Of a stretch of DNA of 13,965 bases, positions 7,282 to 13,949 are shown in pieces. Source of the DNA: Sulfidibacterium sp964598065 (GTDB taxonomy: Bacteria > Bacteroidota > Bacteroidia > Bacteroidales > F082). The notes below the pieces were generated by a model that saw nothing but the letters and a program-made list of their open reading frames with translations, was not told the origin of the DNA and ran no database searches. The DNA lies in assembly GCA_964598065.1 (NCBI GenBank), contig CAZRAW010000059.1, positions 1 through 13,965 on the forward strand, in the 5' to 3' direction. The position numbers were made by a program, and so were the translations under genes. The stretch's first letter is position 1. Each line of letters opens with the position of its first letter.

Positions 7282-7758
7282 ATGATGCACCCGCATAGAA
7301 CATATTATCTTTATCCTTCCAACATCTTTGCCAGCAGAGATTTGTATTATATTACCACGCTGTTGGGCTCTTGTGTGGCGGTTTGTCTTTACGACCGGCG
7401 CCAGCAATTTGGCGGGATGAACCATTTTATGTTACCGCTGTGGAATGGAAACGGACTGGCGTCGCCGAAATACGGGAACATAGCAACCCGGCAACTAATA
7501 CAGAAAATGGAAAGCCTCGGAAGTCACAAAAGTGACATCGTAGCCAAGGTTTTTGGTGGCGCTTCGGTATTGGATATCAATACCAGTATTTTTCATGTGG
7601 GCGAACGAAATACAGAGGTGGCCAAATCCGAACTTGCAGCACTGGGAATAAGTATTGTGGCCTCCAGTGTTAAAGGCGACCGGGCGAGAAAGATAATTTT
7701 TAATACCTTTACAGGTGAAGTAAGACAAAAATATATTGAAAAAAGAATGCTAAGATAA
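7282..7758 (+). CDS. cheD: CheD, chemoreceptor glutamine deamidase
   Basis: This 158-residue protein belongs to the CheD family, which hydrolyses specific receptor glutamines to methylatable glutamates. The catalytic set aligned with T. maritima CheD is visible: Thr25 and Cys31 in TTLLGSCVAVCLYD, and His48 in GGMNHFMLP. Further family signatures are KYGNIATRQLI and AKVFGGASVL, then GERNTEVA. In other bacteria CheD also binds CheC and boosts its CheY-P phosphatase activity, but no CheC is encoded here, so a deamidase role is the most supported. Two ATG codons in tandem (7282, 7285) make the exact start uncertain by one residue. It lies tightly between the kinase-like gene and cheB (2-bp gap). 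Confidence 0.95.
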   Translation: MMHPHRTYYLYPSNIFASRDLYYITTLLGSCVAVCLYDRRQQFGGMNHFMLPLWNGNGLASPKYGNIATRQLIQKMESLGSHKSDIVAKVFGGASVLDINTSIFHVGERNTEVAKSELAALGISIVASSVKGDRARKIIFNTFTGEVRQKYIEKRMLR

Positions 7759-7760
7759 TT

Positions 7761-8846
7761 ATGTTTGACAAACAACATCCCATACATGTCCTGTTAGTGG
7801 ACGATTCCCGGATGATTACCCGTGTGATGTCACGGATAATTGAAGAGTATGAGGACTTTCAGGTAATAGGTGTTGCCTGCGATCCGTATGAGGCCGTGGA
7901 TATCATGAAAAAGAAACGCCCCGATGTTATCTTGCTTGACATTGAGATGCCACGCATGGACGGTTTGACTTTTTTACGTAAAATTATGAGTCAGCACCCC
8001 ATCCCGGTGGTGATATTTTCCGGTGTGGCCGAAAAAAATTCACATAATGCCATTAAAGCGTTGGAATATGGCGCTGTAGCTGTTTTGCAAAAGCCGAAGT
8101 CGATTATCTCGCCGGATTTTCAGGAGATAAAAATACGCTTTATGGAGACTCTGAAGGGCGCCGCTGCCTCTAAATCCAGGTTGAAGTTATTGCGTCCTCC
8201 TTCCAAAAAAGACCATCCGTATTCGGCAGAGGCACTGTCGGAAAAAGAAGCCAAAGCCGGACAACAGAGGGCAAGTAGTCAGGTTGTTGTGGCTGGCTCG
8301 TCCACCGGAGGGACACAAGCCATCGAATTTCTGATACGAAATTTAAATCCAGGCGGACCCGGAATACTTATTACGCAACACATGCCCGGCGAGTTTACAA
8401 AAGCTTTCGCCGAAAGGCTGAACACTTTTTCGCCACTGCTTATTAAAGAAGCCGAAGATGGGGAAGTAATCAGAAACAGCTGTGTTTACATCAGTAATGG
8501 TTTTTACCATCTGCTAATAGAAAAACACAAACCGGATTATGTGGTTCGGTTAAAGGATGGACCTTTGGTAAACCATCATAAGCCGTCGGTGGATCTGCTG
8601 TTTCGGTCGGCAGCCCGTCATGCCGGGGCACATGCCGTTGGAATTTTGATGACAGGTATGGGAAATGATGGCGCCAGGGGATTGTTGGAGATGAAAGAAG
8701 CCGGCGCCATGACCATAGCGCAGGACGAAGCCAGCTCGGTAGTGTTTGGCATGCCAAGGGAAGCCATCCGCCTAGGCGCAACACAAAATGTGTTTTCTCT
8801 GAAAAAGATTTTGGATTACCTGAACGGATATTTATCTAATCATTAA
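7761..8846 (+). CDS. cheB: CheB, receptor methylesterase with receiver domain
   Basis: This 361-residue protein is a phosphorylation-activated methylesterase/deamidase. The receiver domain (about 8-125) has Asp14-Asp15, phospho-site Asp60 (LLDIEMPRMDG), Ser87 in the switch position and Lys111 (LQKPKS). A linker of about 45 residues rich in Lys, Ser and Glu follows. The catalytic domain (about 172-358) carries the Ser-His-Asp triad as Ser181 (GSSTGG), His207 (TQHMPGEFT) and Asp303 (TGMGNDGARG), plus the closing QDEASSVVFGMPREA signature. Length and architecture are canonical. CheA-P should activate it to oppose CheR, closing the adaptation loop for the receptor encoded upstream. The gene starts 2 bp after cheD and is followed after 17 bp by the hybrid kinase. 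Confidence 0.97.
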   Translation: MFDKQHPIHVLLVDDSRMITRVMSRIIEEYEDFQVIGVACDPYEAVDIMKKKRPDVILLDIEMPRMDGLTFLRKIMSQHPIPVVIFSGVAEKNSHNAIKALEYGAVAVLQKPKSIISPDFQEIKIRFMETLKGAAASKSRLKLLRPPSKKDHPYSAEALSEKEAKAGQQRASSQVVVAGSSTGGTQAIEFLIRNLNPGGPGILITQHMPGEFTKAFAERLNTFSPLLIKEAEDGEVIRNSCVYISNGFYHLLIEKHKPDYVVRLKDGPLVNHHKPSVDLLFRSAARHAGAHAVGILMTGMGNDGARGLLEMKEAGAMTIAQDEASSVVFGMPREAIRLGATQNVFSLKKILDYLNGYLSNH

Positions 8847-8863
8847 ACTCATAAATAAAATAC

Positions 8864-10444
8864 ATGATGATGAAAGCAGATAGAAAAGACAAAATCCTCG
8901 TGGTAGATGATATGGCCATCAACCTGGAACTGATTAAAAATGTCCTTGAACTTGAAGGAAACTTTTCGTTGGTGACTGTTTCAGATGGAAAATCAGCTAT
9001 CCTCAAAGCAAAAACCAATTATTTTGACCTTATTCTGCTGGATATTATGATGCCTGAAATGGATGGTTATGAGGTGTGTAAAATTCTTAAATCATATCCG
9101 ACAACAAAAAATATTCCGATCATTTTTCTTACAGCGCTTAACAACCCGAAAAATATAAAAAAAGCTTTTCAATACGGGGCAGTTGATTATATCTCAAAGC
9201 CTTTTTCGATTGAGGAACTGACAGCACGTGTTCACCTGCATATTTCATTGAAACGAACTACGGAAGAGCTGATTGAGGCAAAACGAAATGCAGAGGCCGC
9301 CGCCGAAGCCAAAGCTATTTTTCTGGCCAACATGTCGCACGAACTGCGTACGCCCATGAACGGTATTATCGGCATGGTGGATATTCTGAAAAAAACAGAG
9401 CTTACCGAAGCACAGCACGAATACCTAAACATTATTGAGTCTTCGGGAGAGAATCTGCTGACCATCATCAACGATATTCTCGACCTTTCAAAGATTGAAG
9501 CCGGCCACATGGAACTTGAAAGCATCACTTTTCCTTTGAAAGATGAGCTGAGACGTGTTAAGAATATCATGCAAATTATCGCCGATAAGAAGAGACTGCC
9601 GATTATCTTAAATATCGGCAAAGATGTACCTGCTTATGTGAAAGGAGACCCGGTGCGGTTGAAACAAATTATCATCAACTTAGTGAACAATGCCATCAAG
9701 TTTACCGAAAAAGGCAGTGTTACTATTTCTGTGGAAAACCAGGATACAAAAAAGGGAAAAGTACAGTTGCTCTTTAAAATTAACGATTCGGGTATCGGTA
9801 TTTCGCCCGAAGGACAAAAAAAGCTTTTCCAGTCGTTTTCGCAGGTGGATAAATCTACAACACGTAAATATGGAGGAACAGGGCTGGGACTGATGATTAG
9901 CAGGAACCTGACACAAATGATGGGTGGCGAAATTGGTGTGGAAAGCATAGAAAACGTTGGCTCGACATTTTGGTTTTATGTCTTTCTTGAACTTTCCGAT
10001 GAGGAGAGTTATAAAAAACAACATCGGGAAGAAAATGGAACTAATACGAACAAAACGCGTGTACACGTGAAGCTGAAGATTTTACTCGCCGAAGACAATA
10101 AAATTAACCAAAAAGTGGCTGTGTTGAATCTGAATAATCTGGGCCATCAGGTGGATGTTGCCAACAACGGTAAAGAAGCGGTGGAAAAAGTTGAAAACGG
10201 TGATTACGATTTAATCTTCATGGACGTACAAATGCCCAAGATGGATGGCATAGAGGCCTGTAAAAAAATCAGAGAACTGGAAAAGAAATCCGGCGGTATG
10301 AAAAAAATACCTATCATTGCAATGACAGCCAACACTTCCAAAGACGAAAGGGAAAAGTATGTGGAAGCAGGCATGGACGATTATGTCAGCAAACCCTTTA
10401 AACAAAAAGAATTAATTGCATTATTTAAGAAATTTACTGTATAA
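8864..10444 (+). CDS. Soluble hybrid histidine kinase, REC-HisKA-HATPase-REC
   Basis: This 526-residue protein has no transmembrane or classical sensor domain. REC1 (about 9-127) has Asp15-Asp16, Asp60 (LLDIMMPEMDG), Thr90 and Lys112. A helical linker (about 128-150) leads to HisKA with phospho-acceptor His159 (LANMSHELRTPMNG). HATPase_c (about 222-377) shows the N box INLVNNAIKF, G1 NDSGIGIS and G2 GGTGLGLMIS. REC2 (about 404-523) has Glu410-Asp411, Asp454 (FMDVQMPKMDG), Thr488 and Lys510. All catalytic residues are present, so the expected flow is His159 to Asp454, with REC1 acting as input, possibly phosphorylated by CheA (inference). Three consecutive ATG codons (8864, 8867, 8870) leave the start open by two residues. 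It lies 17 bp after cheB and 14 bp before the lone receiver gene. There is no Hpt domain here; CheA P1 is the only obvious Hpt in the cluster. Confidence 0.93.
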   Translation: MMMKADRKDKILVVDDMAINLELIKNVLELEGNFSLVTVSDGKSAILKAKTNYFDLILLDIMMPEMDGYEVCKILKSYPTTKNIPIIFLTALNNPKNIKKAFQYGAVDYISKPFSIEELTARVHLHISLKRTTEELIEAKRNAEAAAEAKAIFLANMSHELRTPMNGIIGMVDILKKTELTEAQHEYLNIIESSGENLLTIINDILDLSKIEAGHMELESITFPLKDELRRVKNIMQIIADKKRLPIILNIGKDVPAYVKGDPVRLKQIIINLVNNAIKFTEKGSVTISVENQDTKKGKVQLLFKINDSGIGISPEGQKKLFQSFSQVDKSTTRKYGGTGLGLMISRNLTQMMGGEIGVESIENVGSTFWFYVFLELSDEESYKKQHREENGTNTNKTRVHVKLKILLAEDNKINQKVAVLNLNNLGHQVDVANNGKEAVEKVENGDYDLIFMDVQMPKMDGIEACKKIRELEKKSGGMKKIPIIAMTANTSKDEREKYVEAGMDDYVSKPFKQKELIALFKKFTV

Positions 10445-10445
10445 C

Positions 10446-10451
10446 AGGAGG
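10446..10451 (+). promoter_or_regulatory. Perfect Shine-Dalgarno sequence before the lone receiver gene
   Basis: AGGAGG stands 7 bp before the ATG at 10459, inside the 14-bp gap after the hybrid kinase stop. None of the other genes in the cluster has such a site; their leaders are A-rich or very short, as expected for Bacteroidota. It supports the 10459 start and suggests this protein is made at a different, probably higher, level than its neighbours. Confidence 0.75.
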
Positions 10452-10458
10452 TTGTGAT

Positions 10459-10863
10459 ATGAAACAGTTTGACTTTAACAACAAAAATATTCTCATTGTT
10501 GAAGACACGGTGACCAGCAGTCGCTTTTTTGATGCAGCGCTGAGCCGCACTAATGCCAACTTACTTTGGGCCGAAGATGCCGGTGATGCCATCAAAATAT
10601 TTGATGATAACAAAATCGATCTTGTTCTTCTGGATTTAAATCTGCTTACCACAAGTGGTTTTGATGTTTTAAAATATATTCGGAAAAAGGATAAGAATAT
10701 TCCGGTTGTGGTGCAGACAGCCTATATTTTGTCCGGCGAAGAAGAAATGAGTTTTAAATTGGGGGCCAACGATTTTATTGCCAAACCCATTAAACTGAAC
10801 CAGTTGATGGAGACTTTTGTGAAGTTTTTAGGGGAAAAGAAAACGGGGAACCCCGCGTGGTAG
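10459..10863 (+). CDS. Single-domain response regulator (CheY-like receiver)
   Basis: This 134-residue protein is a receiver domain with no output domain. It has Glu15-Asp16 in the acidic pocket, phospho-site Asp59 (LVLLDLNLLTTSG), Thr87 (VVQTAYI) and Lys109 (IAKPIKL). A short polar tail (GEKKTGNPAW) follows. The usual M-P-x-M/L-x-G motif after the phospho-Asp is altered to NLLTTSG, so it differs from CheY and from the hybrid kinase receivers. It is the last gene of the cluster and directly follows the hybrid kinase, making it a probable partner or phosphate sink for that kinase or for CheA (inference). It has the only strong Shine-Dalgarno in the operon. Confidence 0.9.
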   Translation: MKQFDFNNKNILIVEDTVTSSRFFDAALSRTNANLLWAEDAGDAIKIFDDNKIDLVLLDLNLLTTSGFDVLKYIRKKDKNIPVVVQTAYILSGEEEMSFKLGANDFIAKPIKLNQLMETFVKFLGEKKTGNPAW

Positions 10864-10880
10864 CCTATCCCCCCTTTTTT
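10840..10880 (+). terminator. Weak candidate terminator at the end of the che cluster
   Basis: AAAACGGGG at 10840-10848 can pair with C/T-rich bases at 10869-10880 (six C then six T), forming two 4-bp segments with one C-C mismatch and a loop of about 20 nt, ending in a T run. A tighter competing hairpin (CGGGG-AA-CCCCG, 10844-10855) has too small a loop. The structure overlaps the last codons of the receiver gene. It is plausible as the operon end because the next gene has its own promoter-like box, but it is not a clean terminator. Confidence 0.3.
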
Positions 10881-10963
10881 AGCTCACTTTAGTCGTTATT
10901 AATTGGTGAATAAATTTCCCCTCGCAGGAAGAAGCATTCATCAATATTTCGTTTTGAAACAGT

Positions 10964-10971
10964 TATCTTTG
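10964..10971 (+). promoter_or_regulatory. Putative Bacteroidota-type -7 promoter box for the glycosyltransferase gene
   Basis: TATCTTTG, followed by C, is a full match to the TAnnTTTG -7 consensus, 17 bp before the ATG at 10989. The spacing predicts a leader of about 10 nt. No clear -33 TTG lies 19-21 bp upstream; the nearest TTTTG (10952-10956) is too close. The location after the che cluster and before a functionally unrelated gene supports a separate transcription unit. Confidence 0.5.
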
Positions 10972-10988
10972 CCCGATTTTTTATCATT

Positions 10989-12041
10989 ATGGAGCATCAT
11001 AGCCAATTAGCCGTTATTATATTGAACTGGAAGAATGCTTCCGACACCATCGAATGCCTGAATTCTGTTTTAAAAGCAACCAAAGACATTTCGTCTATTG
11101 TATTTGTGGTAGATAATGATTCAGGGGATAATTCGGTGGAACAAATTCGGTCATGGCTTAAACAACAGGAAATTGGTTTTTCTCATTTTAAAAGAAAAGA
11201 AAAAGAAAAAGAAAATTTCCATTCGGGTTCGGATTATTCCAGCGGACTTGTGTGTCTGTTGGAAAACCATGAAAACTTAGGCTTTGCAAAAGGAAATAAT
11301 GTGGCTGTTAAGTTTGTCCTCAATCAGTTTCCTGTTTCCTTTGAAAAGTATCTTTTATTAAATAACGATACCATTGTTCCGCCGCAGGGAATTAATCGTC
11401 TGATAGAAGCCGCTGAAACTTATCCGGAGTTTCTGGTCTGGACACCTGTTATTGTTTATGCCGATCAAAAAGATAAAGTATGGAATGCAGGTGGCTTTCT
11501 CGGCCGGTGGGGTGGAAGAAAGTACCTCGCTCATAAAAAGCATCAAAGCCAATTGCCCTCTTCCGGAATCAGGCAGATTACCTTTATTACCGGGTGTGCT
11601 TTGTTGGCAGATAAAAGTATTTGGGAGAAAAATATTTTTTTAAATGAAGACTTCTTTTTTGGTGAAGAGGATTATTTTTTTTCCATGCAGATGAAAAAAC
11701 TGAAAATAAAAATGGCCGTTGCTTTCGATGCGGTGATTTACCACAAGGTTAGTTCTTCTATTAAACAAGTGTCCCCTGAATCTTCTTTGCCGCTTTTATT
11801 TATCCATTTCCTTAACCGCACCATCGATATGAGAAAATGGATGTCTCCCCTGCTTTTTCGAATATGGAGGCCCGGGTTTATGCTGCATGCAGCTTTTAAC
11901 ACCTGGTGGAAACGTTGGTATTCATTCTCTGTCATGTGGCAATTTACCCGGTTATTGGAACAACAATCAAGAAATAAAACTAAAGTAACGAAAGAAGATT
12001 TTTTCGGAGCCGAAAAGCTTTTTAAAAGCAAAGCAAAATAA
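10989..12041 (+). CDS. Family 2 (GT-A fold) glycosyltransferase
   Basis: This 350-residue cytoplasmic or membrane-associated enzyme resembles the rhamnosyltransferase-like predicted glycosyltransferases (WbbL type) that add sugars to polysaccharide or O-antigen precursors. The GT-A nucleotide-binding half begins AVIILNWKNASDTIECLNSV, followed by VVDNDSGDNS (40-49) and ENLGFAKGNN (95-104). The metal-binding DXD equivalent is LLNNDT (123-128). The acceptor half has FITGCALLA (199-207), GEEDYFF (225-231, probable catalytic base region) and YHKVSSS (251-257). The C-terminal part is rich in Trp and basic residues, as in peripheral membrane GTs. A lysine/glutamate-rich insert (about 66-80) is encoded by an A-rich simple repeat. 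Donor and acceptor cannot be predicted. It converges on the flippase gene, which supports a surface-glycan role. Confidence 0.9.
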   Translation: MEHHSQLAVIILNWKNASDTIECLNSVLKATKDISSIVFVVDNDSGDNSVEQIRSWLKQQEIGFSHFKRKEKEKENFHSGSDYSSGLVCLLENHENLGFAKGNNVAVKFVLNQFPVSFEKYLLLNNDTIVPPQGINRLIEAAETYPEFLVWTPVIVYADQKDKVWNAGGFLGRWGGRKYLAHKKHQSQLPSSGIRQITFITGCALLADKSIWEKNIFLNEDFFFGEEDYFFSMQMKKLKIKMAVAFDAVIYHKVSSSIKQVSPESSLPLLFIHFLNRTIDMRKWMSPLLFRIWRPGFMLHAAFNTWWKRWYSFSVMWQFTRLLEQQSRNKTKVTKEDFFGAEKLFKSKAK

Positions 12042-12097
12042 ATCAGCATAATTGGGGGAATATTCCGGCTTTCTTTATTTAGTGTCTGCTGATTTTC
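12041..12097. repeat. Inverted repeat just after the glycosyltransferase stop
   Basis: AATCAGCA (12041-12048) and TGCTGATT (12087-12094) are perfect 8-bp inverted repeats with a 38-bp spacer, and the right arm runs into TTTT. The spacer contains the palindrome GGAATATTCC. It could act as a loose 3'-end hairpin for the glycosyltransferase mRNA, but the loop is long for an intrinsic terminator. Confidence 0.35.
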
Positions 12098-12299
12098 TCC
12101 AATTCCCAAGCAGAATAAAACATATCGGATCCACGGTACTTCTACCCACATTGCGTAGAATTTTAGTAAAGCGAAAAGAATTCGGGAAAACCACCCAACG
12201 ATTTTACAAAAAAATATGAAGGTGATGAATATCAAGATGTTTCGTGTGCCGGTTCTGTACAACCAGAACAAAACAACTTCATGATGAAAAACAACTGTA
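12042..12299. other. Convergent intergenic region without a supportable gene
   Basis: This gap of about 258 bp lies between the 3' ends of the glycosyltransferase and flippase genes. Apart from the inverted repeat at its left end I see no RNA gene, no strong terminator and no frame with family resemblance. A minus-strand frame (11738-12271) and a plus-strand open stretch without an early start codon cross it, but neither looks like a real protein. Confidence 0.5.
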
Positions 12300-13775
12300 T
12301 TAAAAAATATTTTGCAAAATTTTCTTTACACGAGTCGTATATTCATGAGAAACCCTCAAAAAATAAGCGAGAGGGAGGTAAAGAATCATAATAACCAATG
12401 AACGCAGAATAATATCTGTTACCACACTTTTCTGAACCGGTATAAAAATAACGACGAGGTAAACCAACCCTCCAAGAATAAGAATTTTCAGGTTGTTTAT
12501 CCGGAACGGAAACATTTTCATTTTGGCGTGTATATATAAAATTTGCAGCGTAACGATAAAAATTTGTGATAAAAATGTAGCGAGAGCCGCACCGGTAATC
12601 CCCAAAGGCGGAATCAACAAATAATTGGTTACCACAACCATAAAAAGAAATATTAGGTTGAACCAAAGCAACGTCTTAAAATATTTGGAATATTGTAACA
12701 CAAAAGCATTAACTCCGGTGGATGCTCCGAGAAGTTTGGCTAACGCAATAAAAAGCAACACGTATTTACCATTTTCATATTGGGGAGGCAGGATACTGAA
12801 AATATTATCGGCATTAAGCCATATTCCTAAAAAAATTAATGTGCTAATAAGGCTCAAATTGGTAGAAGATTCCTGATAAATTTCTTTTATTTTTTGAAGA
12901 TTGTTTTTTGAAAAATTTTCTGAAATAATGGGAATTAATATATTTCCGGCTCCGTTGAATGGTAATAAAATAACCGTTCCCAAATAAAAAGCTACCGAAT
13001 AAAAAGCTACACTCTTAAGATCAATCATTCCGCCTACCATAAAAATATCAATATAATTGGCGAGATAGGCGGTACTACCCCCCAAAATTACAAACAGGCC
13101 GAATTCGGCCATAATCCGCAGGTGTTTTTTTTTAAAAAAACGCAGGTGCAATGAAATTTTTAATTCCTTCAAAGCAGCAGCATAAATAAGCAGAATTAGC
13201 AATATAATGCCGTAAACATTTACAAACCAAAAAAGAAAAGTCTCAAAGTCAATCACTTTTTCGTGATACAGTATCACGAGAATTAACCAGAAAACGCGAA
13301 GCAGGACATTTTTTAAAAATACGGCTACCGTAGTTTTAAATAAAGCCCTGAGATAAGCTTCCAGTATATTAAAATAAATGAAGAAAAAGGTAATGACATA
13401 AATAAAGGAAAAGTTATTTGCAAAAAGAGTGCTGCCGTTTGCATAAGAGGTGATGATTTGCCCTTTAAAAAAACCGGCGGCCAAAAAGAATATTACAAAC
13501 CCCAAAAGTGGAATAAGTAACATAAGCATAAAGAATTCTCCTCTGGCTTTGGATTGTTTTCCGAACTCAGGAAAATATTTTACCAGTATTTGTGGGCTTC
13601 CCAACAGAGCAAACTGAGCAAATACGGACCCGGCAGCCCATAAAATTCTTGTTAAACCAAACTGATCAGCAGTTAAGAATACCGGGAAAAGCAAAATGAT
13701 ATTTACATATCCGATAATTATCCCAATGGCCAACCATAAAGAATTATAAAATCCCTGCTTTATAACAATTCCCAT
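12300..13775 (-). CDS. Polysaccharide/oligosaccharide flippase (Wzx/RfbX-like, MATE/MVF superfamily)
   Basis: This 491-residue integral inner-membrane protein has about 12-14 hydrophobic helices spread over its length. The arrangement fits the polysaccharide biosynthesis flippases that move lipid-linked glycans across the inner membrane. Recognisable stretches include the N-terminal GFYNSLWLAIGIIIGYVN and the following FGLTRILWAAGSVFAQFALLG. Mid-protein landmarks are YIDIFMVGGMIDLKSVAFYSVA (split here by about residue 265) and IPIISENFSKNNL. LIPPLGITGAALATFLSQ lies in the C-terminal half, typical of Wzx-type proteins. Basic loops such as RFFKKKHLR (about 213-221) lie on the predicted cytoplasmic side. 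The ATG at 13773-13775 gives a normal family length. The gene is alone on its strand between the tRNA terminator and the convergent glycosyltransferase. The substrate is unknown. Confidence 0.9.
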   Translation of the reverse strand: MGIVIKQGFYNSLWLAIGIIIGYVNIILLFPVFLTADQFGLTRILWAAGSVFAQFALLGSPQILVKYFPEFGKQSKARGEFFMLMLLIPLLGFVIFFLAAGFFKGQIITSYANGSTLFANNFSFIYVITFFFIYFNILEAYLRALFKTTVAVFLKNVLLRVFWLILVILYHEKVIDFETFLFWFVNVYGIILLILLIYAAALKELKISLHLRFFKKKHLRIMAEFGLFVILGGSTAYLANYIDIFMVGGMIDLKSVAFYSVAFYLGTVILLPFNGAGNILIPIISENFSKNNLQKIKEIYQESSTNLSLISTLIFLGIWLNADNIFSILPPQYENGKYVLLFIALAKLLGASTGVNAFVLQYSKYFKTLLWFNLIFLFMVVVTNYLLIPPLGITGAALATFLSQIFIVTLQILYIHAKMKMFPFRINNLKILILGGLVYLVVIFIPVQKSVVTDIILRSLVIMILYLPLAYFLRVSHEYTTRVKKILQNIF

Positions 13776-13801
13776 AATTTTATTAGTGCGGAGGAAATGT
13801 A

Positions 13802-13809
13802 CAAAAATA
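13802..13809 (-). promoter_or_regulatory. Putative Bacteroidota-type -7 promoter box for the flippase gene
   Basis: Read on the minus strand the bases are TATTTTTG, matching TAnnTTTG, 26 bp before the flippase ATG. This gives a predicted leader of about 20 nt. The -33 region shows no clear TTG at the usual spacing. The surrounding DNA is very AT-rich, so a chance match is possible. Confidence 0.4.
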
Positions 13810-13918
13810 TATTATTTGACGGCTTTAAATGATTTTTGGGCATAAATAGTTTTTGAAAAACAGTTTCCCGGAATACCTGACCTTCCCCGAACACCGAAAG
13901 AGTTTTATTTTTATAAAC

Positions 13919-13948
13919 AAAAAAAGGTTGCCCGACGGGCAACCTTTT
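13919..13948 (-). terminator. Intrinsic terminator downstream of the tRNA gene
   Basis: A perfect 12-bp inverted repeat (AAAAGGTTGCCC at 13922-13933 and its complement at 13937-13948) encloses a 3-nt loop. On the minus strand it is followed by a run of seven T (13925-13919), the form of a Rho-independent terminator. It begins two bases after the predicted tRNA 3' end and would insulate the flippase gene from tRNA transcription. Because the A/T arms are symmetric it could also work in the other direction, less strongly. Confidence 0.9.
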
Positions 13949-13949
13949 G

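Noticed and set aside
11738..12271. Minus-strand 177-residue frame overlapping the glycosyltransferase 3' end
   Set aside because: It runs antisense to a well-supported glycosyltransferase, has a Cys/Phe/Arg-biased composition without domain motifs, and no leader or promoter.
13760..13942. Minus-strand 60-residue frame upstream of the flippase
   Set aside because: Its start lies inside the terminator hairpin and its end overlaps the flippase start; no family resemblance.
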